A stretch of DNA of 64,000 nt from Devosia sp. Its GTDB lineage: Bacteria; Pseudomonadota; Alphaproteobacteria; Rhizobiales; Devosiaceae. The stretch covers positions 1 through 64,000 of the forward strand of contig JADGNE010000057.1 in NCBI GenBank assembly GCA_015234425.1. Direction: 5' to 3'. Both the position numbers and the translations under genes were made by a program. The notes below the pieces were generated by a model. That model had not been told where the DNA came from. It saw nothing but the letters and a program-made list of their open reading frames with translations, and made no database searches. Shown one piece after another: positions 1-10,600 of the stretch. Within the stretch, counting starts at the first letter, position 1; every line of letters starts with the position of its first letter.

Positions 1-601
1 CATCGAAGGCGAAGTCAAGAACAAGACCGAATTCGGCCTGTTCATTGGCCTCGAAGGCGATGTGGACGGCATGGTTCACCTCTCCGACCTCGACTGGCAG
101 AAGTCCGGTGAAGTCGCTCTCGACGACTACAACCGTGGCGACATCGTCAAGGCCAAGGTTCTCGACGTTGACGTCGAGAAGGAGCGTATCTCGCTCGGCA
201 TCAAGCAGCTCGCTGCTGATGATCTGGCCGAATCGAGTGCAGTTGCAGGCGGCGAGACCGGCGGCATCCGCAAAAACGCGGTCGTGACCACCGAAGTCAT
301 CGAAGTCAACGAAGGCGGCATCGAAGTGCGCATCGCTGACAGCGAAGTCACTGCCTTCATCCGTCGTGCTGACCTCTCCCGCGATCGTAACGATCAGCGT
401 CCTGAGCGTTTCAGCAAGGGCGAAAAGGTCGACGCACGCGTCACCCAGTACGACCGCAAGACCGGCCGCATCCAGCTCTCGATCAAGGCGCTCGAAATCG
501 CCGAAGAGCGTGAAGCAGTGGCCAACTTCGGTTCGTCCGATTCGGGCGCTTCGCTCGGCGACATCCTGGGCGCAGCCCTCAAGGGTCGCGACGAGAAGTA
601 A
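1..601 (+). CDS. rpsA: 30S ribosomal protein S1, 3' part
   Basis: Partial gene open at the left edge; the frame runs from base 2 to a TAA at 599-601. The visible residues hold most of one S1 (OB-fold) RNA-binding repeat, with the typical FGLF, GMVHLSDL and RISLGIKQL stretches. A second, more diverged repeat follows, ending at RIQLSIKAL, and then a short Gly/Ser/Asp-rich tail. Ribosomal S1 binds mRNA at the 30S platform and promotes initiation. The neighbouring ihfB supports the call, as rpsA-ihfB is a classic pairing. A strong intrinsic terminator follows directly. Confidence 0.95.
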   Translation, partial: IEGEVKNKTEFGLFIGLEGDVDGMVHLSDLDWQKSGEVALDDYNRGDIVKAKVLDVDVEKERISLGIKQLAADDLAESSAVAGGETGGIRKNAVVTTEVIEVNEGGIEVRIADSEVTAFIRRADLSRDRNDQRPERFSKGEKVDARVTQYDRKTGRIQLSIKALEIAEEREAVANFGSSDSGASLGDILGAALKGRDEK

Positions 602-624
602 GTCTCTCTGAAGACTGAATATTT

Positions 625-654
625 CGGCCCGCGCCTTTTGGTGCGGGCCGTTTT
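625..654 (+). terminator. Intrinsic terminator of rpsA
   Basis: An 11-bp GC-rich stem (625-635 with 640-650, one G-U pair) closes a TTTT loop and is followed by TTTT. It lies 24 bases after the rpsA stop. Confidence 0.9.
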
Positions 655-671
655 GCTTGAAAGGACTTGTC

Positions 672-1190
672 ATGCTGCACAGGGACATCGCCTGGCGCGC
701 CATGAGTGGATATGACCTCGATGCGGTGTTCGACATCGCCAACAAGGTCCATCCCGATTTCTTCGAGGCCCGCGAGGTTCTCGCCGAGCGCCACGAGCTC
801 TATCGCAATGGCTGCTATCTGCTCGAAGTCTCCGAAAAACCTGCCGGTTACGTGCTGAGCCATCCGTGGCGTCTGGGCAGCCTGCCCGAGCTCAACGTTC
901 CGCTCGGCGCCCTGCCCGAAGATGCCGACACCTATTATATTCACGACATCGCTCTCTTGCCGCTGACCCGCGGCCTGGGCGCCGCCGGGCAGATCATCGA
1001 GGCCCTGACCAAGCACGCCAGGGTGATGGGTTTTGCTACCATGAGCCTTGTTGCGGTGAACGGATCGCTGGCATTCTGGGAGCGTCAGGGCTTCCGCACC
1101 AGCGATCGGCCCGAGCTCGCCGACAAGCTGGCGAGCTACGAGGATGCTGCCCGCTACATGATCAAGGACCTCCATCAAACACGCGCGTGA
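672..1190 (+). CDS. GNAT-family N-acetyltransferase
   Basis: 172 aa. The ATG at 672 is preferred over an in-frame TTG at 657 because GAAAGGA (659-665) lies about 7 bases upstream of it. The acetyl-CoA pyrophosphate loop appears as RGLGAAG at residues 100-106, after the beta-4 strand YYIHDIALLP. The C-terminal beta-5/alpha-4 region reads LAFWERQGF, typical of GNAT enzymes. The acceptor substrate cannot be read from sequence. It sits alone between the rpsA terminator and sppA on the same strand. Confidence 0.85.
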   Translation: MLHRDIAWRAMSGYDLDAVFDIANKVHPDFFEAREVLAERHELYRNGCYLLEVSEKPAGYVLSHPWRLGSLPELNVPLGALPEDADTYYIHDIALLPLTRGLGAAGQIIEALTKHARVMGFATMSLVAVNGSLAFWERQGFRTSDRPELADKLASYEDAARYMIKDLHQTRA

Positions 1191-1250
1191 CCTCTTGCGG
1201 AAAATGTCTGGGGCGCTTAGTTCGGATGACAAGCGACCCGGAGACCCTGC

Positions 1251-2207
1251 GTGACCGATCCTGCCTCCAAAATCCATTCGCCCGCTCATGAAGCCCTGGC
1301 GGCGGACCGCTATCGCCGCTCACGCGGGTTCTGGCGCTGGCTGGCCTTCCTGGCCGCTGCCATTGCCATCTTTGCGCTCGTCGGGCGGTTCGTCCTGCCC
1401 GGGGAAGCGGGCGGCGAGCGCATAGCTCGGGTGACCATCTCGGGCACGATCGGCACGGATGCGCAGCGCGTGGCGATGCTCGACGAGCTGGCCGAGGATG
1501 ACGGCGTCAAGGCGGTGATTGTCGCCATCAACTCGCCGGGCGGCACCACTGCGGGCGGGGAAGAGCTCTATGAGGATCTGCGACGGCTCTCGGAAGCCAA
1601 GCCGACCGTTGCGGTGATCCGCGAACTCGGCGCTTCGGCCGCCTATATGACGGCACTGGGCACCGACCAGATCTTTGCCCGGCGCCTTTCCATCGTCGGC
1701 TCGATCGGCGTGCTGTTCCAGCACGTCAATGCCGGCAAGCTGCTCGACACCATCGGAATTGATCTCGACAAGGTCGCCTCCGGACCGCTCAAGGCGGAGC
1801 CTGATGTCAACGAGCCGATCAGCCCAGAGGTGCGCGCTTCGATCGCAGCGCTGGTCGGCGATAGTTTTGACTGGTTCGTCGACATAGTCGCCGAGCGCCG
1901 CAACATGGACGAGGCGCGCGCCCGTTCGCTGGCGGACGGTCGCATCGTCACCGGGCGGGTCGGGGTCGAGACCGGGCTGATCGACGCCATTGGCGGGGAG
2001 CGCGAAGCCCTTGTCTGGCTCGAAAGCGAACACGGCATCGACAAGGATTTGAACATTGTCCAGGCTTGGCCCCTGCCCCGTGGAAACTACGGATGGGTGG
2101 CGGATTTTGTCTCCGGATCGGCCCGCAGTATCCTTGGCCTCGAGGGGCAAGGCCCCGTAATGCTTGACGGTTTGATTTCGCTTTGGCAGGTTGAGCCCAT
2201 TCCCTGA
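1251..2207 (+). CDS. sppA: Signal peptide peptidase SppA (S49 family)
   Basis: 318 aa with a GTG start; GGAG lies about 10 bases upstream. One membrane segment (about residues 29-50) follows a basic N-terminus, placing the catalytic domain in the periplasm. The predicted nucleophile is Ser129 (GASAAYM) and the general base Lys181 (SGPLKAEPD). Their 52-residue spacing equals that of the Ser-Lys dyad in short Bacillus-type SppA. This is the single-domain form, about half the length of E. coli SppA. It would degrade signal peptide remnants in the inner membrane. ihfB follows 29 bases downstream. Confidence 0.93.
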   Translation: MTDPASKIHSPAHEALAADRYRRSRGFWRWLAFLAAAIAIFALVGRFVLPGEAGGERIARVTISGTIGTDAQRVAMLDELAEDDGVKAVIVAINSPGGTTAGGEELYEDLRRLSEAKPTVAVIRELGASAAYMTALGTDQIFARRLSIVGSIGVLFQHVNAGKLLDTIGIDLDKVASGPLKAEPDVNEPISPEVRASIAALVGDSFDWFVDIVAERRNMDEARARSLADGRIVTGRVGVETGLIDAIGGEREALVWLESEHGIDKDLNIVQAWPLPRGNYGWVADFVSGSARSILGLEGQGPVMLDGLISLWQVEPIP

Positions 2208-2236
2208 TCGGGGCGGCGTGGAAACCGGAGTTTTTC

Positions 2237-2518
2237 ATGATCAAGTCGGAACTTGTCGAGAAGCTCGCTGCGGAAAATCCGCATCTCTTCCAGCGGGATA
2301 TCGAGAATATCGTCAACGCCATCCTGGATGAGATCGGCGATGCCATGGCGCGCGGCGACCGCGTGGAACTGCGCGGTTTCGGAGCCTTTTCGGTCAAGAA
2401 CCGGCCGGCCCGTGTCGGACGCAACCCGCGCACCGGCGAGCAGGTCGATGTCGGCGAAAAATATGTGCCCCAGTTCAAGGCGGGCAAGGAGATTCGCGAG
2501 CGTCTCAACCGCTCCTGA
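2237..2518 (+). CDS. ihfB: Integration host factor beta subunit
   Basis: 93 aa, the usual length. The HU/IHF fold is clear: helical N-terminus ([14 protein letters not shown]), [14 protein letters not shown], and the DNA-bending arm [11 protein letters not shown] followed by [15 protein letters not shown]. It forms the heterodimer with IhfA (not in this window) that bends DNA at promoters, including sigma-54 promoters; rpoN is also in this window. Its position after rpsA/sppA and before lapA is common in alphaproteobacteria. Confidence 0.96.
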   Translation: MIKSELVEKLAAENPHLFQRDIENIVNAILDEIGDAMARGDRVELRGFGAFSVKNRPARVGRNPRTGEQVDVGEKYVPQFKAGKEIRERLNRS

Positions 2519-2550
2519 GGGGCGGCGGACGGCGAATTTTAGGAAAATAG

Positions 2551-2913
2551 ATGCTCAATAAGATCGTCGGCTGGTTGGTCCTGGTGCCGCTCTGTTTGGG
2601 CCTGGTCGCCTTTGCCTTGGCCAATCGCCAGCTCGTGCCGGTCTATTTCAATCCCTTTGCGACGCCCGCACCACTGGACCCAGGTTCAGCGGGCATTCCG
2701 CTTTTCATCATTCTTTATGTCGTACTGCTGGTCGGCGTCCTGCTCGGCGGAATCGCCACCTGGTTCGCACAGGGCCACCACCGCCGCCGCGAAAAGCACT
2801 GGCGGCGCGAAGCGCAGCACCTGGGCCAGGAGCTTGAGGCGCAACGTCGCAAGCAGGGTCTGGCAGGTTCCAATTCGGTTTCCGAGGTCGATGACCTGCT
2901 GGAATTGCGGTAA
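2551..2913 (+). CDS. lapA: LapA-domain (DUF1049) inner-membrane protein
   Basis: 120 aa. Two hydrophobic segments (about 5-23 and 49-70) flank the short ANRQLVPVYFNPF linker typical of the LapA domain. A charged, probably coiled-coil cytoplasmic tail (HHRRREKHWRREAQHL onward) follows. In E. coli LapA acts with LapB in controlling LpxC and lipopolysaccharide synthesis. Here family and location are clear, but the exact role is inferred. It lies between ihfB and trpF. Confidence 0.8.
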   Translation: MLNKIVGWLVLVPLCLGLVAFALANRQLVPVYFNPFATPAPLDPGSAGIPLFIILYVVLLVGVLLGGIATWFAQGHHRRREKHWRREAQHLGQELEAQRRKQGLAGSNSVSEVDDLLELR

Positions 2914-2970
2914 TGTCCGCGCTCAACCGCCTTATTTTCATCTTCCTGATCCCTTGAGTCCGACCACAAA

Positions 2971-3621
2971 ATGGCCGATCCCCTGATCGTCAAAATCTGC
3001 GGCATCAAAACCCTCGACCTGCTGGACGCCACGATCGATGCGGGAGCCGACATGGTCGGCTTCGTGCATTTCGTGCGCTCCCCCCGCCACGTCTCCATCG
3101 ATCTGCTCGCCGATCTGATATCGGCGGCACGCGGACGGGTGGAAACCTGTGTGCTGCTGGTCAACCCCGACAACAGCAGCGTGGCGGAAGTGGCTGCGCT
3201 CGGGCCGGACTGGATCCAGCTCCACGGCCCCGAATCGCCGAACCGCGTCGACGCCATCCGCGCTGAGGCGGGCGTCGAGATCATGAAGGCGCTGCCGATC
3301 GGCTCGGCCGACGATGTCGCCCAGGTGACCAATTTTGTCGATGTGGCCGATCGCATCCTGCTCGATGCCAAGCCACCAAAGGGCGCCGACCGGCCCGGTG
3401 GATTGGGCGATACCTTTGACTGGAAGCTGCTCGAAGCGCTTGACCCTTCCGTCCCCTTCATGCTTTCGGGAGGGCTGACGCCAGAGAACGTCGCCGAGGC
3501 GATCCGCACGGTGCGTCCGCCCTTTGGGGTGGATGTATCTTCGGGGGTGGAAAGCGCGCCTGGCGTCAAGGACAAGCGGCTGATCGAGGCGTTCATCCGA
3601 AACGCCCGCGCTGCAGTATAA
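2971..3621 (+). CDS. trpF: Phosphoribosylanthranilate isomerase
   Basis: 216 aa (beta/alpha)8 barrel enzyme isomerising N-(5-phosphoribosyl)anthranilate in tryptophan synthesis. The catalytic Cys is Cys10 in KICGIKT and the catalytic Asp is Asp132 in LLDAKPP; the phosphate-binding loop is [12 protein letters not shown]. Free-standing, not fused to trpC. First gene of a trpF-trpB-trpA group; trpE, trpD and trpC are not in this window. No Trp-rich leader peptide was seen upstream. Confidence 0.96.
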   Translation: MADPLIVKICGIKTLDLLDATIDAGADMVGFVHFVRSPRHVSIDLLADLISAARGRVETCVLLVNPDNSSVAEVAALGPDWIQLHGPESPNRVDAIRAEAGVEIMKALPIGSADDVAQVTNFVDVADRILLDAKPPKGADRPGGLGDTFDWKLLEALDPSVPFMLSGGLTPENVAEAIRTVRPPFGVDVSSGVESAPGVKDKRLIEAFIRNARAAV

Positions 3622-3725
3622 GGCTGTGCGACCCCCTGCCCCTTTTCGGGCCGGGACACGCTGAAATTCAAGTCTCCAGCGCCAATCGGGCAATGGGGGC
3701 GGCGAACAAGTTAGGACTTCCGCCA

Positions 3726-4937
3726 ATGGATGGCACCAATTCCCTGCGCAACGGCCCGGACGAGCATGGCCGTTTCGGCATTTTTGGCGGGCGGTTCGTC
3801 GCGGAAACGCTGATGCCGCTGGTCCTCGACCTTGAGGCAGCCTATCGCGCCGCCAAGACCGACCCGGCCTATCAGGCCGAGTACAAGGACCTGCAGACCC
3901 ACTATATTGGGCGCCCGAGCCCGATCTATCACGCCAAGCGCATCAGCGAGCATCTCGGTGGTGCGCAGGTGTGGTTTAAGCGCGAAGAGCTCAACCATAC
4001 CGGCTCGCACAAGATCAACAATTGCATCGGCCAGATCCTTCTGGCCAAGCGCATGGGCAAGACCCGGATCATCGCCGAAACCGGCGCGGGTCAGCACGGC
4101 GTGGCCACGGCCACCGTCTGCGCCAAGTTCGACATTCCCTGCACGATCTTCATGGGCGCCACCGACGTGGAGCGGCAGATGCCGAACGTGCTGCGCATGA
4201 AGATGCTCGGCGCGGAAGTGCGTGCGGTCACCGCCGGCGCCGGGACCCTCAAGGACGCGATGAATGAAGCCATCCGCGACTGGGTCACCAATGTCGAAAA
4301 CACCTATTATCTGATCGGCACCGCCGCCGGCATGGCGCCCTATCCGGAAATGGTGCGCGATTTCCAGTCGATCATCGGCCGGGAAATCAAGCAGCAGTTC
4401 CAGGACCTGCATGGCAAGAACCCCGATGCGGTCGTCGCCTGTGTGGGTGGTGGCTCCAATGCCATCGGCTCCTTCCACGCCTTCCTCGATGACAAAGACG
4501 TTGCCCTTTATGGCGCAGAGGCCGGTGGCCACGGCATTGATGTCGAAAATGGTCACGCCGCGTCCATGACCGGCGGCCGCCCGGGGGTTCTCCACGGCAA
4601 CCGCACCTATCTCCTCCAGGACGACGACGGCCAGATCCTTGAAGGCCACTCGATCTCGGCTGGCCTCGACTATCCCGGCGTTGGCCCGGAACATTCCTGG
4701 TTGCACGACATCAAGCGCGTCACCTATCAGCCGATCACCGATAATGAGGCGCTGGATGCCTTCCAGCTCTGCACGCGTCTTGAAGGCATCATTCCGGCAC
4801 TCGAATCCGCACATGGCCTGGCACAGGTCATGAAGATCGCGCCGACCATGGGCGCAGATAAGAACATCGTTCTCTGCCTCTCGGGCCGCGGCGATAAGGA
4901 CGTCGAATCTGTCGGCAAGCATCTGGGGCTGCTCTAA
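3726..4937 (+). CDS. trpB: Tryptophan synthase beta chain
   Basis: 403 aa from the ATG at 3726; an in-frame ATG at 3693 would add 11 residues. The later start is preferred because TTAGGA precedes it and because family proteins begin near [14 protein letters not shown]. The PLP lysine is Lys96 in HTGSHKINN; the phosphate-binding glycine loop is [10 protein letters not shown]. It condenses indole with serine and forms an alpha2beta2 complex with TrpA. The stop is 2 bases before trpA, so the two are co-translated. Confidence 0.97.
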   Translation: MDGTNSLRNGPDEHGRFGIFGGRFVAETLMPLVLDLEAAYRAAKTDPAYQAEYKDLQTHYIGRPSPIYHAKRISEHLGGAQVWFKREELNHTGSHKINNCIGQILLAKRMGKTRIIAETGAGQHGVATATVCAKFDIPCTIFMGATDVERQMPNVLRMKMLGAEVRAVTAGAGTLKDAMNEAIRDWVTNVENTYYLIGTAAGMAPYPEMVRDFQSIIGREIKQQFQDLHGKNPDAVVACVGGGSNAIGSFHAFLDDKDVALYGAEAGGHGIDVENGHAASMTGGRPGVLHGNRTYLLQDDDGQILEGHSISAGLDYPGVGPEHSWLHDIKRVTYQPITDNEALDAFQLCTRLEGIIPALESAHGLAQVMKIAPTMGADKNIVLCLSGRGDKDVESVGKHLGLL

Positions 4938-4939
4938 TC

Positions 4940-5761
4940 ATGTCGCGTATCGAACAGCGCTTTGCCGCGCTCAAGGCTGAAAACCGCCCCGCGCTCGTCA
5001 CCTTCATTATGGCGGGCGACCCGGACCTTGCGACCGGACAGGCGATTCTGAACGCCCTGCCCCAGGCCGGCGCCGACATTATCGAACTGGGCATGCCCTT
5101 TTCCGATCCGATGGCCGATGGCCTTGCGATCCAGCTGGGCGGCCAGCGCGCGCTTGCCGCGGGTCAGACGCTGATCGGCGTTCTCGGCATGGTCGAAGAC
5201 TTCCGCCGCAAGGATGAAAACACCCCAATCGTGCTGATGGGCTATTACAACCCCATCTATTCCTTCGGCGTCGAAAAATTCCTGGTTCAGGCCAAGGAAG
5301 CGGGCGTCGATGGGCTCATCGTGGTGGACCTGCCGCCGGAAGAGGATGACGAGCTGTGCCTTCCCGCGCTTAAGGCCGGGATCAACTTCATCCGTCTCAC
5401 CACCCCGACGACCGACGACAAGCGCCTGCCGGCGGTTCTCAAGAACACATCCGGCTTTGTCTATTATGTATCGATGACCGGCGTGACCGGCGCGGCAATC
5501 AAGTCGCGCGGCGCAGTGGGCGAGGCCGTGGACCGCATCAAGGGCCATACCGACCTGCCGGTCGCCGTGGGCTTTGGCATCAAGACCGCCGAAGACGCAG
5601 CCGAAATCGGGCGCCATGCCGATGGCATCGTTGTCGGATCGGTGCTCGTCGAGGCCGTTCGCACCTCGCTGGTTGACGGCAAGGCGACGGACAAGACCGT
5701 TGACGCGGTCCGGAACATTGTCGCTGACCTATCCAGCGGCGTGAAACGCGCGCGTTCTTAA
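4940..5761 (+). CDS. trpA: Tryptophan synthase alpha chain
   Basis: 273 aa. Catalytic Glu49 (DIIELGMPF) and Asp60 (SDPMADG) fall at exactly the Salmonella TrpA numbering. The later phosphate-binding loops [10 protein letters not shown] and [11 protein letters not shown] are intact. It cleaves indole-3-glycerol phosphate and channels indole to TrpB. It starts 2 bases after trpB. A hairpin (GGCCAGG/CCTGGCC) without a T-run follows at about 5791-5815, so readthrough towards accD is possible. Confidence 0.97.
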   Translation: MSRIEQRFAALKAENRPALVTFIMAGDPDLATGQAILNALPQAGADIIELGMPFSDPMADGLAIQLGGQRALAAGQTLIGVLGMVEDFRRKDENTPIVLMGYYNPIYSFGVEKFLVQAKEAGVDGLIVVDLPPEEDDELCLPALKAGINFIRLTTPTTDDKRLPAVLKNTSGFVYYVSMTGVTGAAIKSRGAVGEAVDRIKGHTDLPVAVGFGIKTAEDAAEIGRHADGIVVGSVLVEAVRTSLVDGKATDKTVDAVRNIVADLSSGVKRARS

Positions 5762-5851
5762 CCAAAACGAGCATTGAGGGCTTGTGGATTGGCCAGGCGG
5801 GCTTTGCCCTGGCCCCTCCGCCCTGATAAGATTTGCCACAATTGACGAGTA

Positions 5852-5892
5852 GGTGATCCCGAGCGTTTCGGAGAGACGCTCTCGAGATCACC
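5852..5892 (+). promoter_or_regulatory. Two-tier hairpin in the accD leader
   Basis: GGTGATC (5852-5858) pairs with GATCACC (5886-5892), and inside it GAGCGT (5861-5866) pairs with ACGCTC (5876-5881). The structure ends just before the accD ribosome-binding site (GAAAGG near 5895). There is no T-run, so it is not a terminator. A translational or mRNA-stability element is possible. Confidence 0.45.
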
Positions 5893-5907
5893 GCGAAAGG
5901 CCGCGCC

Positions 5908-6882
5908 ATGAACTGGATCGACAATTTCGTCCGCCCAAAAATCCGTTCCTTCCTGTCCAACAAGCGGGACACGCCCGAAAATCTCTGGGTGAAGGATCCG
6001 GAATCCGGCGAGATGGTCTTTTATCGGGACCTTGAGGCCAATCAGTGGGTTGTGCCCAATTCGGGCTACCACATGAAGATCAAGCCGGTGGACCGGCTGA
6101 AGACATTCCTCGATGACGGCGCCTATGATCTGATCCCGGTCGCCTCGGTGCCGGTCGATCCGCTCAAATTCCGCGACCAGAAGCGCTATACCGACCGCCT
6201 CAAGGAAAACCGCGCCAAGACCGGCTTTGAGGACAGCGTCATCGTTGCTGTCGGCAAGCTCTATGAACGCGCCGTCACCGTCGCCATCCAGGATTTCGAT
6301 TTCATGGGCGGTTCGCTTGGCATGGCTGCCGGGCAGGGGATCATCACCGGTCTCGAGACCGCCGTCGAGCGCAAGACACCCTTCGTGCTGTTCGTCTCCT
6401 CCGGCGGCGCCCGCATGCAGGAAGGCGTTCTCAGCCTGATGCAGATGCCCCGCACGACCGTCGCCGTTCTGCGCCTGCGCGAAGCGGGCCTGCCCTTCTT
6501 TGTCGTGCTGACCAATCCGACCACGGGCGGCGTCACCGCGTCCTACGCCATGCTCGGTGACGTGCATCTGGCCGAACCGGGCGCACTGATCGGCTTTGCC
6601 GGCCAGCGCGTGATCGAGCAGACGATCCGCGAAAAGCTGCCAAAGGGCTTTCAGCGTTCAGAATATCTTTACGAACACGGCATGGTGGACATGGTGGTGC
6701 ACCGCCACAACCTGCGTTCGACCATCGGCTCGCTCGCCAGCATCCTTACGCGCGGACCGGAGCACCCCGAGCTTGCCGGGACCTCGGAACGCGCCCAGGC
6801 CGCCCAGGCCAGCATGCGCGAAGTTGCCGTCGCTGCCGAGGGCGACGACGATATCGTTCCGCCTGCAGCACACGCCGAATAG
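5908..6882 (+). CDS. accD: Acetyl-CoA carboxylase carboxyltransferase beta subunit, zinc-finger cysteines lost
   Basis: 324 aa. It transfers the carboxyl group from biotin to acetyl-CoA together with AccA. The crotonase-like core is intact ([48 protein letters not shown]). The N-terminal zinc ribbon, which in E. coli uses Cys27, 30, 46 and 49, has the same spacing here but reads Asp30, Ser33, Val49, Ser52. All four metal ligands are gone. From memory, rhizobial AccD proteins keep at most one of the four. A Pro/Ala-rich tail follows the core. Clear SD (GAAAGG) and a structured leader precede it. Confidence 0.96.
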   Translation: MNWIDNFVRPKIRSFLSNKRDTPENLWVKDPESGEMVFYRDLEANQWVVPNSGYHMKIKPVDRLKTFLDDGAYDLIPVASVPVDPLKFRDQKRYTDRLKENRAKTGFEDSVIVAVGKLYERAVTVAIQDFDFMGGSLGMAAGQGIITGLETAVERKTPFVLFVSSGGARMQEGVLSLMQMPRTTVAVLRLREAGLPFFVVLTNPTTGGVTASYAMLGDVHLAEPGALIGFAGQRVIEQTIREKLPKGFQRSEYLYEHGMVDMVVHRHNLRSTIGSLASILTRGPEHPELAGTSERAQAAQASMREVAVAAEGDDDIVPPAAHAE

Positions 6883-6894
6883 ATTTGATCTCTC

Positions 6895-6948
6895 GGCCAG
6901 GGGCAGGCGCCCTGGCCACACTGGACAAGACCGGGCCACCCCGGTCTT
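6895..6948 (+). terminator. Tandem hairpins after accD, possible terminator
   Basis: Two perfect hairpins follow the accD stop. The first has 8-bp arms at 6895-6902 and 6910-6917. The second is AAGACCGGG at 6927-6935 with CCCGGTCTT at 6940-6948 and a 4-base loop. The right arm of the second ends in CTTAT rather than a long T-run, so termination would be weak. Confidence 0.45.
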
Positions 6949-6956
6949 ATCCGGCC

Positions 6957-7649
6957 ATGGAAAAGCCTGACCGATTCCCCGATGTAATGTTGCTTGCTGC
7001 CGGCCTCGGCACGCGCATGCGGCCGCTGACTGAAACCATGCCCAAACCGCTGGTGCCGGTGGCCGGGGTGCCGCTGATCGAGCGGGTCATGGCCAATGCC
7101 CGGGCCGAGGGTGCCAAGCGCTTTGCCGCCAATGCTCACTACCGCGCCGACCAGGTTCTGGCCCATTTTGGCGGGCTCTTGAAGGTCAACCGCGAAGACG
7201 AACTGCTCGGTACGGGCGGTGGCGTCAAAGCGGCGCTGCCCATGCTTGCGACCGACCCGTTTTTCGTGATGAACACCGATGCCTTCTGGCCGACGGGCAG
7301 CGATACGCCGCTGGCGCGGATGCGGGCGCGCTATCGGGGGGAGGAGGACATTGTGCTCCTCTGCATCCAGCCGTCGCGGGCAACGGGCTTTGGCCGCAGC
7401 CATGATTTCTGTCTCGATCCCTCGGGGCGGGTCACGCGGGACTATGGCGCGCCCGTCATTTATGGCGGCGTCGCGCTGATGGGGAAGGCGCTCTTCCGCG
7501 ATGCGCCGGATGGTGCCTTTTCGATCACCGATCTCTTCGACGCGGCGCTGGAGCGCGAGACGCTTTACGGCGTGGTGCTGGATGCGCCCTGGTATCATGT
7601 GGGTGACCCGCAGGCGCTGGCCGCCACAGAGGCGCTGCTGACACCATGA
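6957..7649 (+). CDS. Sugar-phosphate nucleotidyltransferase, MurU-like
   Basis: 230 aa from the ATG at 6957; an in-frame TTG at 6885 would overlap the post-accD hairpins and has no homology-like sequence. The nucleotide-binding signature MLLAAGLGTRMRPLTETMPKP is at the N-terminus, and the metal-binding Asp lies in MNTDAFWP. MurU converts N-acetylmuramate 1-phosphate to UDP-MurNAc in peptidoglycan recycling. That role is likely from family and from its usual alphaproteobacterial position beside addB, but the partner kinase (amgK) is not adjacent here. No good SD is visible. Stop overlaps the addB start (ATGA). Confidence 0.78.
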   Translation: MEKPDRFPDVMLLAAGLGTRMRPLTETMPKPLVPVAGVPLIERVMANARAEGAKRFAANAHYRADQVLAHFGGLLKVNREDELLGTGGGVKAALPMLATDPFFVMNTDAFWPTGSDTPLARMRARYRGEEDIVLLCIQPSRATGFGRSHDFCLDPSGRVTRDYGAPVIYGGVALMGKALFRDAPDGAFSITDLFDAALERETLYGVVLDAPWYHVGDPQALAATEALLTP

Positions 7650-10600
7650 GCCTTTTTTCCATCCCGCCACACGCGCCTTTCCTGCCAACGCTGGCGGCGG
7701 CGGTGATGGATGGGCGCCTGCTCGGCGACTGGTCACGCACCGGACCGTTCTGGCTCAGCGACGTCACCATTGTGCTGCCAACGCAGCGCGCCAAGCGCGT
7801 GCTGGCGCAGGCTTTTCTCGAGCATCCCGACTTCAGCGGGCTCTTGCCCGACATTCGCACCTTCGGTGGCGAGGTGGAGGACGAAGAACCCTTCCTGCCG
7901 CCATTCGAAGCGGCGGCATTGCCTCGGCCCGCGTCCGTGCTGCACCGGCGACTGGTGCTGTCGCGCCTCGTCGCGGCATGGGCTCGCACACCCGCGGGAA
8001 GCGAGGCCTTCTCGACACCCCCGACGGCCGCGGAAATTTTCTCCATGGCCGATTCGCTCGGGCTGGTGTTTGATGATCTGGCCATCGAGGAGCGGGACGC
8101 CAGTGCGCTCAAGATCATCGCCGAGCAACTCTCGCCGACGCTGGGCGCCTATTGGCAGCAGACGCTGACCTTTCTCGATATTGCCCTCACCGTCTGGCCG
8201 CATGTGCTGGCAGACATGGGCCTCGCAGACCCCGCATTCCTCCGCGGGGCGCGGCTCGATCGCCAAGCCGACGCCGCTCCTCTGGTCTATGGCGAAAAGC
8301 CAGTGATCGCGGCAGGGTCGACCGGCTCGATTCCGGCGACGGCCCGCCTGCTGCGCGCCATTTCCCGGCTGCCGCGCGGCGCGCTGGTGCTGCCGGGGCT
8401 CGATACTGCGATGAGTGCCGATACCCATGCCGCGCTGCTCGATCCGCTCAAGAGCCCGCATGGCCATCCGCAATATAATCTGGCGCGCCTGCTGCGGACG
8501 CTGGGGGCCGGACCGGGGCAGGTGGTAGACCTCGTCGCGGAACGGCATCCACGCACCCATCTCGTCAGCAAGGCGCTGGCGCTGACCGAGGAAACGGCCG
8601 GCTGGTATGAGGCCCGGCTTGACGGCGATCAGCTGGAGACGGCGCTCAAGGGCATGGCGGTAATCGCCGCACGCCACGAGGACGAAGAGGCGCGGGCCAT
8701 CGCCTTGGCGGCGCGAGCGGCGCTGGCCGAGGAAAAGACCGTCGGCATCATCACCCCGGACCGCAATCTGGCGCGGCGGATTGCGGCTGAACTGGCGCGT
8801 TTTGACATTTATGTCGACGACGCTGCCGGTGCGCCGCTGTTCCATGCCCCGGTCGGGCGGCTGGCCCGACAGATCCTCAATCTGGCGGTATCGCGCTGTG
8901 GCGCGGTCGATCTTGTTGCCCTGCTGCGCAGCCGCTGGGCGCTGTTCGGATACACCCGCGCCGAGCTGGGCGCGCTGACCGATGCCATCGAGCTCGGTCT
9001 ACTGCGCGGGCAGCGCATTGCGCCCGGACTTGCAGGTCTCCGCGCCGCACTTGCTGCCCATGTTGCCGAGCCGCCAAAACATGCGGCACGCAAGCTTTCG
9101 AGCGAGGATGGCGAGGCCATATCGGCGCTGCTGGATCGGGTAGAAGCGGCGATTGCGCCGCTGGTGGCCCTCGTCGACGGCCAGAGCATGGATGCAGCTG
9201 ACCTCGCACAGGCACTGCGGCTGGCGCTGGTGGCCACCGCCGACGGCGCGTCCCTGCGCGGCCGCGACGAGTTTGAGGGCTGGGCCGATCAGATGATCGG
9301 GCACCGCGGGGAGGGGCACCCGTTCCCGCCCATCGCGCTTGACCGTGTGCTGTCCGCACTGATGACGGGCTTTCAGGTGCGCAACCATGCCGAGCGGCGC
9401 ACGGACATCGCCATCTGGGGGCAGCTCGAAGCCCGGCTCATGTCGCCGGACCTGGTCATTCTCGGTGCGGTCAATGAAGACAAATGGCCCGAACCGGCCG
9501 ATCCCGGTCCCTGGCTCAGCCGCGGCATGCGGCTGGCGGCGGGGCTCGAGCCACCTGAGCGGCTGCAGGGGCTTGCCGCTCATGACTTCGCCCAGGCCAT
9601 CGGCAACAGCGATGTCATCGTCGCCTATGCCCGAAGGATTGGCGCAAGCCCGGCCAGCCCATCGCGTTTTCTGCAGCGGCTGGATGCCTTTATCGGAGCC
9701 GAGGCGGCGGACGGGCTTCGCGACAAGGGCGCGATCTGGCTCGATCAGGCCCGGGCACTGGATGCCGTTCCGGAGACCCGGGCGGCTGTGCGACCGCTGC
9801 CCAATCCGCCGGTCCATCTGCGGCCACGGCGTCTCTCGGTAACCGAGATCGAGACGCTGATGCGCTCGCCCTATGACCTTTATGCGCGCCATGTCCTTGG
9901 GCTGCGGCGGCTCGATCCGCTCGGCGATGTTCCGGATGCGCGCGAGCGCGGCACCATCATTCATGATGCGCTGGGGCGGTTTGTCATGGAGGGGCATGAT
10001 CCCAATGCCCCGGACGCCTTCGAGACGCTCATGACTATCGCCGCCGACTTGTTTTCGGGCCTGGAAGCCATTGGGGAGCGGCGGGATATCTGGCTGCGCC
10101 GGTTCGAGACGGCGGCGCGGCAATTCCTTGATTTTGAACGGCTTAGAAGCCCGCGCGTGCGAAAACGCCACGCCGAAATCCGCGGCGAGATGACCTTTCC
10201 CATGGTCGAGCCCTTCCTCATCACCGGCCAGGCGGACCGCGTCGATGTGATGATGGACGGCAGTGTCGAAATCCTTGATTTCAAAACAGGAACGCCGCCA
10301 ACCAAGGGCATGATGAAGGCATTCGGGGCGCCGCAATTGCTGGTCGAAGCGCTGATGGCCGAGGCCGGGGCGATGAAGGATATTCCGCCGGCAAAGACCG
10401 GGGCGCTGATCTACGTCAAGATCGGGCTGGGACCTGAGGCTTTTGTGCCGAGCGATTTTGCGCCGGCCGAGGGAATGGACCTTATGGAGGCGGCCGAGGA
10501 GATCGGACGGCGGATGCAGGGGCACATCGATTTTTTCCTCTATAATCAACACCCTATGCCGGCCCGCCTGTTGCCCTTGCTAAGCCAGCGGTTTGCCGGC

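Noticed and set aside
2914..2970. trp leader peptide attenuator before trpF
   Set aside because: No short frame with tandem Trp codons and no terminator hairpin in the 57 bases between lapA and trpF.
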